Below are positions 1-11,576 of a stretch of DNA of 64,000 nucleotides, one piece after another (the first letter of the stretch is position 1; each line of letters begins with the position of its first letter). Under the pieces are notes generated by a model. That model saw only the letters and a list, made by a program, of their open reading frames with translations. It was not told the origin of the DNA and ran no database searches. This DNA comes from Sphingobium naphthae (GTDB taxonomy: Bacteria > Pseudomonadota > Alphaproteobacteria > Sphingomonadales > Sphingomonadaceae). Location of the stretch: positions 372,001-436,000 of the forward strand of contig NZ_JAJGNO010000001.1 in assembly GCF_020782235.1 (NCBI RefSeq), given 5' to 3'. The position numbers and the translations under genes were made by a program.

Positions 1-129
1 GGCATCGATCTCAACACCGCGCCCCGGGCGATCGCGGCGGGCGCGGACGTGCTGGTGGCCGGCACCGCGACCTTCCGCGGGGGCCCGAGCGCCTATGCCG
101 ACAATATCCGTCAGCTGCGGGGCGGGTGA
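1..129 (+). CDS. rpe: Ribulose-phosphate 3-epimerase, C-terminal part
   Basis: The window opens inside this gene; only the last 42 codons are present. They include the segment VLVAGTATF, which matches the phosphate-binding loop at the end of the Rpe TIM barrel, followed by a short helix ending in LRGG. Rpe interconverts ribulose 5-phosphate and xylulose 5-phosphate in the pentose phosphate pathway in the cytoplasm. Its TGA overlaps the GTG start of the next gene (GTGA arrangement), so the two are probably translationally coupled. The assignment rests on this short tail alone. Confidence 0.75.
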   Translation, partial: GIDLNTAPRAIAAGADVLVAGTATFRGGPSAYADNIRQLRGG

Positions 130-1892
130 GCGAGCCGCGCCGCCTGTCGGTCCGCCGCGGCCAGGATCTGCCGCCCGAGGAGGGCGAGGACGGCATCGAG
201 CAGGGCAAGCGCCTCATCCGCGTCGCGGATGACAAGGGCCTGTCGCTGACGCAGAAGATCGCCCATCATTTCTATCTGCTCAGCTGGAAGACGCCGATCC
301 ATGGCCGCCGGCTAAAGGGCAAATATCCGCTCAAGCTGCTGGCCGTGCCCGATGACGACGTGCCGGGCGACGGCCGCGCCGGCGCGGCGATGCGGGCGGG
401 CTATTTCCTGTTTCGCGGGCAGAAGCTGCCGATCGACCGGCTGGACTTTGCGCGGCCGGGCGTGGGTCCGGCCTTTTCCGATTATCTGCACGGCTTTCGC
501 TGGCTGCGGGACCTGGCGGCCAGCGCCTCGCGCGAACAGGGCGCCCCGATCGCCGAGACGGTGATGCGCAAATGGCTGGACGCCCATGCCGAAACGCCCA
601 GCGAGCCGGCCTGGCGAGCGGACAATGCCGGCTGGCGGCTGCTGTTCTGGACCGCCCATGCGCCGCTGATCCTGTCATCGAGCGACCTTGTCTATCGATC
701 GCTGGTGCTCAACTGCATCGCGCGCACCGCCCGCCATCTGGACCGCGGCGCCGACAAGGCGCCGATCGGCCTGCCGCGCATCGTCGCCTGGTGCGCGATC
801 ATCGCCGCGGGCCTGCTGATCCCGGGCGGCGAGGCGCGGCGGCAGTTCGGCGAAGCGGGATTGAAGCGCGCGATCGACAGCGGCATCCATGCCGATGGCG
901 GCATCGTGTCGCGATCGCCCCTGGCGCAGATGGAGGCGATCATGGCGCTGTCCATGCTGCGCGCCGTCTATGACGTGCGCCGGGAAAAGCCGCCGCTGTG
1001 CCTTGCCGATGTGCTGTCGCGGGCGGTGCCGGCGCTGCTGGGCCTCACCCATGGGGATGGCGGCCTTGGCAGCTGGCAGGGCGCCGGCGCGATCGATCCG
1101 CACAGCGTCGAAGCGGTGGTGCAGGCGAGCCGCGTTCGCACGCGCCCGCTGCGCCAGGCGCGCGACTGGGGCTATCAGCGGATCGCCGCCGGCGCGACCG
1201 TGGTGCAGATCGACGCGGCGCCGCCGCCGGTCGCACGGCTGGCCGATGCGGGCTGCGCCTCCACCGGCGCGATCGAGATCAGCGACGGGCCGCAGCGGCT
1301 GATCGTCAATTGCGGCGGCGCGGCGCTGGAGGGCGCGTGGATCCCCGCTGACCTGGCGCAGGGGCTGCGCACCACGGCAGCGCACAGCACGCTGGTGCTG
1401 AACGACAGCAATTCCACCGCGCTGCTGCCCGACGGGACGCTGGGCAAGGGCGTGACCGAGGTGGAGCTCAACCGCCAGGAAATGGACAATGGCAGCCGGC
1501 TGGAGCTGAGCCATGACGGCTATGTCCGGCGCATGGGCTATGTCCACCGCCGGCTGCTGATGGTGAGCGGCGACGGTCGCGAAGTGCGCGGCGAGGACAT
1601 GCTGACCCCGGCCGAGCGCCGCCGCCGCCCGGTGCGCCAGCCGGTGCAGCTGCGCTTCCACCTCGCGCCCGGCGTCGAGCCCACGCTGACCGCCGACAGC
1701 CAGGCGGCCGTGCTGCGCATCGACCATGGCGCGCTCTGGCAATTCCGGACGGGCGCGGGCGTGCTCAGCGTCGAGGACAGCCTGTGGGTGGACGGCGATG
1801 GCCATCCCCACCCCACCCGCCAGCTGGTCGTGACCGGCGAAGCGCTGCCCGGCGGGTCGAGCATCGGCTGGCTGTTCAAGCGAATGGGATGA
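126..1892 (+). CDS. Heparinase II/III family protein
   Basis: A 588-residue protein starting at a GTG that overlaps the rpe stop. The N-terminal half is alpha-helical in character (for example WLRDLAAS around residue 120), and the C-terminal half is rich in beta-type segments with a run of HSTLVLND near residue 420. This is the order of the heparinase II/III family: an alpha/alpha toroid followed by a beta-sandwich. No signal peptide is visible, which is unusual for a polysaccharide lyase but is what I recall for the alphaproteobacterial members that sit beside rpe and purH. Substrate is unknown; a uronic-acid-containing surface glycan is a guess. Confidence 0.8.
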   Translation: MSEPRRLSVRRGQDLPPEEGEDGIEQGKRLIRVADDKGLSLTQKIAHHFYLLSWKTPIHGRRLKGKYPLKLLAVPDDDVPGDGRAGAAMRAGYFLFRGQKLPIDRLDFARPGVGPAFSDYLHGFRWLRDLAASASREQGAPIAETVMRKWLDAHAETPSEPAWRADNAGWRLLFWTAHAPLILSSSDLVYRSLVLNCIARTARHLDRGADKAPIGLPRIVAWCAIIAAGLLIPGGEARRQFGEAGLKRAIDSGIHADGGIVSRSPLAQMEAIMALSMLRAVYDVRREKPPLCLADVLSRAVPALLGLTHGDGGLGSWQGAGAIDPHSVEAVVQASRVRTRPLRQARDWGYQRIAAGATVVQIDAAPPPVARLADAGCASTGAIEISDGPQRLIVNCGGAALEGAWIPADLAQGLRTTAAHSTLVLNDSNSTALLPDGTLGKGVTEVELNRQEMDNGSRLELSHDGYVRRMGYVHRRLLMVSGDGREVRGEDMLTPAERRRRPVRQPVQLRFHLAPGVEPTLTADSQAAVLRIDHGALWQFRTGAGVLSVEDSLWVDGDGHPHPTRQLVVTGEALPGGSSIGWLFKRMG

Positions 1893-1954
1893 ACGCCTGC
1901 CCTCGGCATCGCGCCGGTCAGGATTCATTTACCTTATCTCGTTAACCTTCCGAC

Positions 1955-3792
<1,838 letters not shown>

Positions 3793-3894
3793 TCGCGACG
3801 GAGTGATCGCTGCGGCAGGGGTGTATTTTCCACGCGCATGCGCGTAAGGGCGGCGCCGAACGCATCCGCCTTTTGCCTCAGGAAAGCCTCTCCC

Positions 3895-5484
3895 ATGTCC
3901 GACGTCACCATCAAGCGCGCCCTCCTGTCCGTGTCCGACAAGGCCGGGCTGATCGAATTGGGGCAGGCGCTGCAGGCCCATGGCGTCGAACTGGTGTCGA
4001 CCGGCGGCACCGCCAAGGCGCTGCGCGACGCAGGGTGCCAAGTGAAGGATATTTCCGACCTCACCGGCTTTCCCGAAATGATGGACGGCCGCGTCAAGAC
4101 GCTGCACCCCAAGGTGCATGGCGGCCTGCTTGCCGTGCGGGGCAACCCCGAGCATGTCGCCTCGATGGACGCGCATGCCATCGGCGCGATCGACCTGGTC
4201 GTCGTCAATCTCTACCCCTTCGCCGCCACCGTCGCCAAGGGCGCGGACCGCGACGAGATCATCGAGAATATCGACATTGGCGGCCCGTCGATGGTCCGTT
4301 CCGCCGCGAAGAACCACGAAAGCGTGGCGATCGTCACCGATCCCGCCGACTATGCCCGGCTGATCGCGGAAATGGGCGAAAAGGGCGGCGCGACCAGCTA
4401 TGATTTCCGCCGGATGCTGGCGGCCAAGGCCTATGCCGCCACCGCCGCCTATGATTCGATGATCGCCAGCTGGTTCGCCTTCGCCGACCAGGGCGTCGCC
4501 TTCCCCGAAACGCTCAGCCTGGCGAGCAAGCTGGGCGCGACGCTGCGCTATGGCGAAAATCCGCACCAGTCCGCCGCCCTCTACCTGCCGGTCGGGCCCA
4601 GCGCCAACGGCATCGCCCAGGCGCGCCAGATCCAGGGCAAGGACCTGAGCTACAATAATTACAATGATGCCGACGCCGCGCTGGAGCTGGTCAGCGAGTT
4701 TCGCGATGGCCCGCCGACCGTCGTCATCGTCAAGCACGCCAATCCCTGCGGCGTCGCCACCGGCGACACGCTGATCGAAGCCTATGAAGCCGCGCTCGCC
4801 TGCGACAGCGTGTCGGCCTTTGGCGGCATCATCGCGGTCAACCGCCCGCTCGATGGCCCCACCGCCGAAGCGATCAGCGGCATCTTCACCGAAGTCGTGG
4901 CCGCGCCCGACGCCGATGACGACGCCAAGGCGATTTTCGCGAAGAAGAAGAATCTGCGCCTGCTGCTGACCGGCGACCTGCCCGACCCGGCGCGTCCGGG
5001 GCTGCAGGTCAAGAGCATCGCCGGGGGCATGCTGGTCCAGGGCCGCGACAATGGCCGAGTGACGCAGGACATGCTCAAGACCGTGACGAAGCGCGCGCCC
5101 AGCGAACAGGAGCTCAAGGACTGCCTGTTCGCCTGGACCGTCGCCAAGCATGTGAAGTCCAACGCGATCGTCTATGCCAGGGGCGGCAGCACCGCGGGCG
5201 TGGGCGCGGGCCAGATGAACCGCCTCGAATCCGCGCGCATCGCCGCGTGGAAGGCGAAGGACGCGGCGGAGAAGGCGGGCTGGGCCCAGCCGCGCACGAT
5301 CGGATCGGCCGTCGCCTCCGACGCTTTCTTCCCCTTCGCCGACGGGCTGCTGGCGGCGGTGGAGGCGGGTGCAACGGCGGTGATCCAGCCGGGCGGATCG
5401 ATCCGCGACGAGGAAGTGATCGCCGCCGCCGACGACGCCGGCCTCGCCATGGTCTTCACCGGCATGCGCCATTTCCGGCACTGA
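3895..5484 (+). CDS. purH: Bifunctional AICAR transformylase / IMP cyclohydrolase
   Basis: A 529-residue protein, the usual PurH length, catalysing the last two steps of IMP synthesis in the cytoplasm: formyl transfer to AICAR and ring closure. The N-terminal IMP cyclohydrolase (MGS-like) domain starts with [12 protein letters not shown] and holds STGGTAKAL; the transformylase domain has [19 protein letters not shown] and SAFGGIIA. I chose ATG 3895 over the upstream in-frame ATG 3838 because homology starts at 3895 and the extra 19 residues look non-coding. The gene stands alone in orientation with rpe and the heparinase-like gene, an order I recall from related genomes. Confidence 0.97.
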   Translation: MSDVTIKRALLSVSDKAGLIELGQALQAHGVELVSTGGTAKALRDAGCQVKDISDLTGFPEMMDGRVKTLHPKVHGGLLAVRGNPEHVASMDAHAIGAIDLVVVNLYPFAATVAKGADRDEIIENIDIGGPSMVRSAAKNHESVAIVTDPADYARLIAEMGEKGGATSYDFRRMLAAKAYAATAAYDSMIASWFAFADQGVAFPETLSLASKLGATLRYGENPHQSAALYLPVGPSANGIAQARQIQGKDLSYNNYNDADAALELVSEFRDGPPTVVIVKHANPCGVATGDTLIEAYEAALACDSVSAFGGIIAVNRPLDGPTAEAISGIFTEVVAAPDADDDAKAIFAKKKNLRLLLTGDLPDPARPGLQVKSIAGGMLVQGRDNGRVTQDMLKTVTKRAPSEQELKDCLFAWTVAKHVKSNAIVYARGGSTAGVGAGQMNRLESARIAAWKAKDAAEKAGWAQPRTIGSAVASDAFFPFADGLLAAVEAGATAVIQPGGSIRDEEVIAAADDAGLAMVFTGMRHFRH

Positions 5485-5710
5485 GCCGGGCGCATCGACG
5501 ATATCGCGGTCAACGAACTGGAACAGGCGGAGGAATCGCTCTGATGCGGTTGCGAAGGATGATCTTCGCAGCCGCAAAATCGCGGAAATCCGCCACTTTC
5601 TCTCAACTGGCCTCTTTTCAACCCCGCCGGCGGCGCCTATCTAAGGCGCGACCCTACTTCCACGTCAGACGTGGGGCGGAAGACCAAAACATGTTCGACA
5701 GGAGACAAGG

Positions 5711-6043
5711 ATGAGCATGAAGACGCTGGCGGCCCTGGCCGCCACGATGGCCCTTGCGCTGCCCGCCGCGGCGAGCGCCGGCACCGACAATATGGATGTG
5801 ATCGTCGACGGAAACAGCGGCGCGGAAACGCGATCGGTGGCCGTGTCGGTCGCCGACCTCAACCTCGCCAGCGCCAGCGGCATCCGCCGCGCCGACTACC
5901 GGCTGATCCGCGCGTCCAAGCAGGTGTGCGGCTTCGTCAACGGGTCGATCATCCCGGTGACCGAGGATTATCGCAACTGCTACGGCGCCGCGCTGGATGG
6001 CGCGCGCAACGACCTCAACGCCCTGGCGCAGCGCCAGGGCTGA
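5711..6043 (+). CDS. UrcA family secreted protein
   Basis: A 110-residue protein with a clear signal peptide (MKTLAALAATMALALP, predicted cleavage after ASA near residue 23). The mature part has the UrcA pattern: a VSVADLNLAS segment, a string of basic and hydrophobic residues, then two cysteines in QVCG and RNCYG, probably a disulfide in the periplasm. UrcA proteins are common in Sphingomonadaceae and relatives; their function is not known. Upstream AGGAG at 5700-5704 supports ATG 5711. It is followed by a hairpin terminator and appears to be monocistronic. Confidence 0.8.
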   Translation: MSMKTLAALAATMALALPAAASAGTDNMDVIVDGNSGAETRSVAVSVADLNLASASGIRRADYRLIRASKQVCGFVNGSIIPVTEDYRNCYGAALDGARNDLNALAQRQG

Positions 6044-6085
6044 CGCTTCCGCTCTTTCGCCTTCCCCGCACGAAGGGGACCATGG

Positions 6086-6117
6086 GGGCCGTTCCGCATC
6101 ACCCGGGACGGCCCTTT
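6086..6117 (+). terminator. Intrinsic terminator after the UrcA gene
   Basis: A 10-bp G+C-rich stem (arms 6086-6095 and 6105-6114, one G-U pair) with a 9-nt loop, followed by TTTGT. It lies 43 bp after the UrcA stop and before the flavoprotein operon. Confidence 0.65.
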
Positions 6118-6231
6118 GTCATGGCAGCGCTCTGACCCTTGATGGCGACGTGCTTACCAGCCATTAACCAGTCCTTAGAAGATTTCCTTCACTCCGGGCG
6201 GCACGAAGACCATTCGGGGGAAGAGACCATC

Positions 6232-7755
6232 ATGCCGCGTACCGATCAGAGCGTGGATGTTGCCATCATCGGGGCCGGCCCCGCTGGCCTGACTGCCGCC
6301 TATCTGCTGACCAAGGACGGCTATCGCGTGACCGTGATCGAAAAGGATCCGGTCTATGTCGGCGGCATTAGCCGCACCGTGGAACTGAACGGATTCCGCT
6401 TCGACATCGGCGGCCATCGCTTCTTTTCCAAGTCGCAGCAGGTAGTGGACCTCTGGAACGAGATGCTGCCCGACGACTTCATCCAGCGGCCGCGCATGAG
6501 CCGTATCTATTATGAAGGCAAATTCTACAGCTATCCGCTGCGCGCTTTCGAGGCGCTGGCCAATCTCGGCATTTGGCGCTCTACCCTGTGCATGGCCAGC
6601 TTCGCCAAGGCGAAACTGTTTCCCAATCGGGACATCCGCTCCTTCCAGGACTGGACCGTCAACGCCTTTGGCCACAAGCTGTTCTCGATCTTCTTCAAGA
6701 CCTACACCGAAAAGGTGTGGGGCATGCCGTGCGACGAAATGTCAGCCGACTGGGCAGCGCAGCGGATCAAGGGGCTGTCGCTGTGGGGGGCGGTCAAGGA
6801 CGGACTCAAGCGCAGCCTCGGCCTCAACAAGAAGCCCAATGACGGCATGGAAACCAAGACCCTGCTGGAGAGCTTCCGCTATCCGCGCCTTGGCCCCGGC
6901 ATGATGTGGGAGGCCGCGCGCGACCATGTGGTGGCCGGCGGAAACCAGGTGCTGATGGCGCACAGTTTCAAGCGCCTGGAGGAAGGCCAAGCCGATGGCA
7001 CATGGCGGCTGATCGCCGAGGGCCCGGACGGCGATATCGCCATTCACGCCGATCATGTCATCTCCTCCGCGCCGATGCGCGAACTGGCGGGGCGCATTCA
7101 TCCCCTGCCCGCCACGCTGCCGCAGGCGATGGACCTCAAATATCGCGACTTCCTGACCGTGGCGCTGATGGTGAAGGGGGAGGATATCTTCCCCGACAAC
7201 TGGATCTACATCCATGATCCCAAGGTGCAGGTCGGGCGGATCCAGAATTTCCGCAGCTGGTCGCCCGAAATGGTGCCGGACCCCAGCCTCGCCTGTGTCG
7301 GGCTGGAATATTTCTGCTTCGAAGGCGACGGTCTGTGGGCATCCGACGACGCCGACCTGATCGCGCTGGCAACCAGGGAAATGGCGACGCTCGGCCTGTG
7401 CGATCCCGAGGATGTCGTCGGCGGCGCGGTGGTGCGGCAGGAAAAGGCCTATCCAGTCTATGACGACGCCTATGCCGCCAATGTGCTGGCGATGCGCACC
7501 GAATTGGAGGCGCGCTATCCCACGCTGCACATGGTCGGCCGCAACGGCATGCACCGCTACAATAATCAGGACCATGCCATGATGACGGCCATGCTGACCG
7601 CGCGCAACATCGTTGCCGGTCGGCGCGTCCATGACGTCTGGCAGGTGAATGAGGACGCCGAATATCATGAGGCGGGGGAAGAAGGGCAGGACGCTGATGC
7701 GCAGGCCGCGCTGGGCAGCGTCCGCGCCGTACCGTCGCGATTGAAAGCCGCCTGA
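6232..7755 (+). CDS. FAD-dependent oxidoreductase, UDP-galactopyranose mutase-like
   Basis: A 507-residue flavoprotein. The N-terminus has a dinucleotide-binding fold with [13 protein letters not shown], an acidic strand end (VIEKD), then GGISRT and GGHRFF, which are typical of the amine oxidase/UDP-galactopyranose mutase superfamily; [10 protein letters not shown] near the C-terminus fits the second FAD-binding motif. I chose ATG 6232 because of GGGGAAGAG at 6217-6225; the in-frame ATG 6139 would add 31 residues without homology features. It heads an operon with a GtrA protein and a GT-C-like membrane protein, which points to modification of a lipid-linked sugar or surface glycan. The substrate cannot be read from the sequence. 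Confidence 0.8.
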   Translation: MPRTDQSVDVAIIGAGPAGLTAAYLLTKDGYRVTVIEKDPVYVGGISRTVELNGFRFDIGGHRFFSKSQQVVDLWNEMLPDDFIQRPRMSRIYYEGKFYSYPLRAFEALANLGIWRSTLCMASFAKAKLFPNRDIRSFQDWTVNAFGHKLFSIFFKTYTEKVWGMPCDEMSADWAAQRIKGLSLWGAVKDGLKRSLGLNKKPNDGMETKTLLESFRYPRLGPGMMWEAARDHVVAGGNQVLMAHSFKRLEEGQADGTWRLIAEGPDGDIAIHADHVISSAPMRELAGRIHPLPATLPQAMDLKYRDFLTVALMVKGEDIFPDNWIYIHDPKVQVGRIQNFRSWSPEMVPDPSLACVGLEYFCFEGDGLWASDDADLIALATREMATLGLCDPEDVVGGAVVRQEKAYPVYDDAYAANVLAMRTELEARYPTLHMVGRNGMHRYNNQDHAMMTAMLTARNIVAGRRVHDVWQVNEDAEYHEAGEEGQDADAQAALGSVRAVPSRLKAA

Positions 7756-7760
7756 TCCCC

Positions 7761-8168
7761 ATGGACGACCGGTTGCGCGCGCTCGCCGCGCCGATCGCCC
7801 GGCTGATGTTCGCCCGCTATCTGCTGGCGAGCATCGGTGCGCTGGCGGGCGATTTCATCCTGTTCCTGCTATTGGGTCGGCTGGGCCTGCCCCCAGTGGC
7901 GGCGGCGTTCGGCGGCTATGCCGCGGGTCTGGCGATTCACTGGGCGATCAGCGTGCGGTATGTGTTCGATACCGGTGCCGGCCCATCCCATGGCCAACGC
8001 CTTGCCTTCATCGCCAGCGCGCTGCTGGGCATGGGCATGACCATGGCGATGGTGGGCGCGCTGAGCGTCGTCGGCGTCGCCCCAGCCCTCGCCAAGCTGC
8101 TGTCGGTGCCGGCAAGCTTCCTGACTGTCTACGCGATACGCAAATATGGCGTTTTTGCCCGCGCCTGA
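7761..8168 (+). CDS. GtrA family membrane protein
   Basis: A 135-residue protein with four predicted transmembrane helices, starting RYLLASIGALAGDFILFLLL, and ending in a basic tail (IRKYGVFARA). This is the size and layout of GtrA, the family that flips undecaprenyl-phosphate-linked sugars across the inner membrane for later glycosylation. It starts 6 bp after the flavoprotein stop and overlaps the next gene by 23 bp, so the three genes form one transcription unit. Confidence 0.85.
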   Translation: MDDRLRALAAPIARLMFARYLLASIGALAGDFILFLLLGRLGLPPVAAAFGGYAAGLAIHWAISVRYVFDTGAGPSHGQRLAFIASALLGMGMTMAMVGALSVVGVAPALAKLLSVPASFLTVYAIRKYGVFARA

Positions 8169-9909
8169 TCCGCGCCGCGCCGCACTCTGGGCGTTGCTGG
8201 CCTGGCTGATATGCGGCGTCCTGACGATCTGGCTCGCCCACGGCCGCTTCCCCACGCTCGCCTTCCGTGACCCGGACGATGCGATGCGCCTGGTGCAGGT
8301 GCGTGACTGGATCAACGGCCAACCCTTCCTCGACGTCAGCCAGCATCGGGTGAACCCGCCCTTGGGCGGCCCGATGCATTGGTCACGGATCGTGGACATG
8401 CCGATCGCTGGCCTGATCCTGCTGTTGCGACCGCTGATCGGGTCCGCCGCCGCCGAGTTGGCGGCCTGCATCGCGGTGCCGCTGCTGCTGCTCGGCGGGC
8501 TCGTCGCCGCGCTCTTCACGGCCGCGCGGCGCATGGCGGGCGATGCCGTAGCGCTGCTGTCGGTGCTCCTGCTGCTGACATCACCCAGTATCCTGGTGCA
8601 GTTCGCGCCGCTGCGCATCGACCATCATGGCTGGCAGATCCTACTTGCCGGTGTCGCGCTTCTGGGCGCGCTGGACGCGCGGCCGGTGCGCGGCGGGCTG
8701 ATCGCGGGCCTGGCGCTGGCGCTGTGGCTGCAGATTTCAAGCGAGGCGCTGCCTTATGCCGCATTGTTCGCCGCTGTGCTGGCGCTGCGCTCCTGGATCG
8801 ACCAGCCGCAAGCGCCGCGTTTCATCGCCTTTTCGATCATATTAGGCGGCGGAGCGCTCACGCTGCTGGTGCTGCTGCGCGGCGCCACTGCGCCCTTCGT
8901 GACGCAATGCGACGCCCTGTCCTTCGCCTATGTCTGGCCGCTGGTCGCCCTGGCGGCGGCGACCGCCCTCGCCGGACGGCTCATCGGCTTGAGCTCGGGC
9001 GGCCGGCGGCTTGTAGTGGCGGCGATCGGCGGCGGCGCGGCGGTCATCACGTTCCTGGCCACTAGCGGCCCCTGCCTGTCGGGTGACCCGTTCGCGGCGC
9101 TCGGGCCACTCGCCTATCGGCTCTGGTATCTCAAGGTGCTGGAGGGCCGCCCGATCTGGGCGCAGGACCTGGCGATGCGCGGCGTCATCCTGCTGCCGGC
9201 GCTGCTGGGCCTTGGCGGAGCGCTGGTCGCGGCCTCGCGCGCCTCCCTGGCTGGGCGGATGCGTTGGCTGATGCTGGCGCTGCTGCTCATCGGCGCGATG
9301 CTCGTGTCATTGTTGGTGATGCGGGCCCTGTCGGTGGCGCATCTTTTCGCGCTGCCGGGCATCGCCTGGCTGCTGATCGCGCTGTGGCGCAGCGTTCAGC
9401 GATCGCGCCTCAGCGTCGTGCGGGTCATCGGATCGGCGGCGCTCATCGTCCTCACGCCCGCGGGACTCAGCGCCGCCTGGATCGCGCTGGCAGCGCCGCC
9501 CGCCACCGAGAAAAAGGAGTCCGCCAGCTGCCGCGACGCTGCGACGCTCGCCGCGCTCGATCGCCTGCCGCCCGCCACGCTGTTCGCGCCGATCGACATC
9601 GGTCCGGACATATTGCTGCGCACCCGACACAGCGTCATCGCGACCGCCCATCACCGCAATGCTGTCGGCCTCGCTACGGTCATCGCCGGTTTCGTCGCCA
9701 CGCCGCAGGAGGCGCAGGGCGTGATCGGCCGCACCCGTGCAACCTATCTGGTCACGTGCGACGCGATCGTCGAAATGACATATTATGCGCGCGAAAACCC
9801 CAGCGGATTGGCGGCGATGCTGAAACAGGGCAGCGCGCCCGCCTGGCTGGACCCGCTGCCAGGCGAAGGCCAGCTGCGAATCTGGCGGATCAGGCGGGCT
9901 GGAAGCTGA
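8146..9909 (+). CDS. Polytopic membrane protein, GT-C glycosyltransferase-like
   Basis: A 587-residue protein with about a dozen hydrophobic helices. After the first helix it has a conserved external loop RDPDDAMRLVQVRDW and MHWSRIVD; acidic pairs in the first periplasmic loop are typical of GT-C enzymes that use polyprenyl-phosphate sugars. A soluble C-terminal part (from about residue 460) carries three cysteines. With the GtrA protein and the flavoprotein it could form a complete sugar-decoration system: modify, flip, transfer. That role is inferred from context; the acceptor is unknown. Its 3' end overlaps the convergent msrB gene by 20 bp. Confidence 0.7.
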   Translation: MAFLPAPDPRRAALWALLAWLICGVLTIWLAHGRFPTLAFRDPDDAMRLVQVRDWINGQPFLDVSQHRVNPPLGGPMHWSRIVDMPIAGLILLLRPLIGSAAAELAACIAVPLLLLGGLVAALFTAARRMAGDAVALLSVLLLLTSPSILVQFAPLRIDHHGWQILLAGVALLGALDARPVRGGLIAGLALALWLQISSEALPYAALFAAVLALRSWIDQPQAPRFIAFSIILGGGALTLLVLLRGATAPFVTQCDALSFAYVWPLVALAAATALAGRLIGLSSGGRRLVVAAIGGGAAVITFLATSGPCLSGDPFAALGPLAYRLWYLKVLEGRPIWAQDLAMRGVILLPALLGLGGALVAASRASLAGRMRWLMLALLLIGAMLVSLLVMRALSVAHLFALPGIAWLLIALWRSVQRSRLSVVRVIGSAALIVLTPAGLSAAWIALAAPPATEKKESASCRDAATLAALDRLPPATLFAPIDIGPDILLRTRHSVIATAHHRNAVGLATVIAGFVATPQEAQGVIGRTRATYLVTCDAIVEMTYYARENPSGLAAMLKQGSAPAWLDPLPGEGQLRIWRIRRAGS

Positions 9910-10366
9910 GCGCGACGCCGTTCATGCAGTAGCGCTTGCCCGTGGGCCGGGGGCCATCGTCGAACACATGGCCCAGATGCCCGCCGCAGCGCGCGCAATG
10001 CACTTCGGTGCGCGGATAGCCGAGCGCGATGTCGCGGCTGGTCCCGACCGCGCGGGGCAGCGGCGCCCAGAAGCTGGGCCAGCCGGTGCCGCTGTCGAAC
10101 TTCGTCTTCGAACTGAAAAGCTGCTGGCCGCATCCCGCGCACGCAAAAACGCCGGCGCGATGCTCCTTGTTGAGCGGGCTGCTATAGGGATGCTCGGTCG
10201 CTTCCTGCCGCAGCACCTTATAGGCCCAGGGGCTGAGCTTCTTGCGCCACTGCGCATCGGTCAGCGTATAGGGATAAGCCGCCTGCGCGCGGCCCGGCAG
10301 CAATTGCCACAGGGCGATCGCGCCCGCGCCGCTGGCGATGCCGCCCAGAAAATGCCGTCGGTTCAT
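9890..10366 (-). CDS. msrB: Peptide-methionine (R)-S-oxide reductase with Tat signal
   Basis: A 158-residue MsrB. The N-terminus MNRRHFLGGIASGAGAIAL is a twin-arginine signal, so the enzyme probably works in the periplasm. The catalytic domain has two zinc-binding CxxC pairs (CAGC and CARC), the substrate motif SGTGWPSF, HLGHVFDDGP and the active-site cysteine in KRYCMNG. It repairs R-methionine sulfoxide in proteins. Transcribed towards the glycan operon, ending inside its last gene. Confidence 0.93.
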   Translation of the reverse strand: MNRRHFLGGIASGAGAIALWQLLPGRAQAAYPYTLTDAQWRKKLSPWAYKVLRQEATEHPYSSPLNKEHRAGVFACAGCGQQLFSSKTKFDSGTGWPSFWAPLPRAVGTSRDIALGYPRTEVHCARCGGHLGHVFDDGPRPTGKRYCMNGVALSFQPA

Positions 10367-10385
10367 GTCGCGCCTTGTAGCGCGA

Positions 10386-11576
10386 TCAGCCTGTCGCCGG
10401 CCTGAACAGCCCCTTCCACCAGCGCCCGCCCGATTGCATCACATGGCGGCGGAACAGCAGCACGCCCACGCGGATGATGAGCGCCACGAACGCCGCCTGC
10501 CACAGCAAGGCGAGCAGATGCGGCCACAGCGCGCCTTCCTGCCCCGCGCGCGCGATCATCGCGAAGGGCGAGCTGAAGGGAAAGATGCAGGCGGCGATCT
10601 CCGCCGGCGACCCCATATGGTCGACGGCATAGCTGGCGAAGAAGAAGATCAGCATCTGACCCATGGTGATCGGCATGTTGAGCGTCTGCACTTCGCGCAC
10701 CGTCGCCGCCTGCGCGCCGATCCCTAGGAACAGCGATCCCAGCAGCGTATAGGCCATGGTGAAATAGAGCAGCGCCAGCCCCAGGAAGATCGGCCAGCCC
10801 ACCGCCGGCGCTGGCAGGGCCGATGGCTGGCCGCCCGCCGCCAGGAAAATGGCGAAGGCGGTGCCGCCCCAGAAGGCGATGCCGACCAGGCTCATCGCCA
10901 GCATCGCCATCAGCTTGCCCAGGAAGATCGCGTCGATCGGCACGGCGGCCGCCAGTATCTCGATGATCTTATTCGTCTTTTCCTCGACCAGATTGGACAG
11001 GATCATGCCCGCGAGCAGGATGGTGAGGAAGAAGATCACCACCTGCGCCGCCCGGCCGATCAGCAGCCGCGCCTGCGCCTGCGCGCCGCGGCTGGTGGCG
11101 ACTTCCTGCCGCTCCACCGCGACGAAGCGCAAGGTCCGTTCGGCGAGCGCCGCGGTCGAGAGCAGGCTGACATCGCCCTGCAGCCGGTCGAGATCGACGG
11201 GCTTGCCGGTCAGCACCGGCCGGGCGAGCGTGCCCGAGATGATCGCCACCACCTCCGATCCCGGCCGCGCCAACTGGGCGCGCGGGTCCGGGGCAAGCGG
11301 CGCCGTCCGCAGGCGCGGCAGCGATTCCGCGCCCATGCGCGCCGTCAGCCGGCCATGGGCGCGCAGCAGCGCGGCGCTGTCCGCAGGCGCGAGCGCGACG
11401 CCCACGACCGGGCGCAGGTCGGTGCTGGAAATCCGCTCGCCCAGCCCGCCAAAGGCGAAACCGATGACGATCGGCAGCAACGGCCCCAGCAGGAAGAGGA
11501 TGAAGGTGCGCGACAGCACGACGGCGGTGAAGTCCCGCCGCGCAATGACGAAGGCGGCGCGCCAGAGCTGCATCAT
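10386..11576 (-). CDS. ABC-2 type transporter permease (NatB-like)
   Basis: A 396-residue membrane protein with one N-terminal helix (about residues 22-42), a large periplasmic region (about 43-175), and five or six C-terminal helices. That is the ABC-2/NatB layout. The conserved cytoplasmic loop VEEKTNKIIEILAAAVP is characteristic of this family. I placed the start at the first of two ATG codons (11576), which overlaps the stop of the upstream ATPase gene (ATGATGA), so the two subunits are coupled. Likely an export system; sodium or drug export is known for relatives, but the substrate here is undetermined. The open frame continues upstream to 11918 but that part is antisense-like filler inside the ATPase gene. 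Confidence 0.85.
   Translation of the reverse strand: MMQLWRAAFVIARRDFTAVVLSRTFILFLLGPLLPIVIGFAFGGLGERISSTDLRPVVGVALAPADSAALLRAHGRLTARMGAESLPRLRTAPLAPDPRAQLARPGSEVVAIISGTLARPVLTGKPVDLDRLQGDVSLLSTAALAERTLRFVAVERQEVATSRGAQAQARLLIGRAAQVVIFFLTILLAGMILSNLVEEKTNKIIEILAAAVPIDAIFLGKLMAMLAMSLVGIAFWGGTAFAIFLAAGGQPSALPAPAVGWPIFLGLALLYFTMAYTLLGSLFLGIGAQAATVREVQTLNMPITMGQMLIFFFASYAVDHMGSPAEIAACIFPFSSPFAMIARAGQEGALWPHLLALLWQAAFVALIIRVGVLLFRRHVMQSGGRWWKGLFRPATG

Noticed and set aside
675..1928. A 417-residue minus-strand frame opposite the heparinase-like gene
   Set aside because: The plus-strand protein has family character and fits neighbours; the minus-strand one has random-looking composition.
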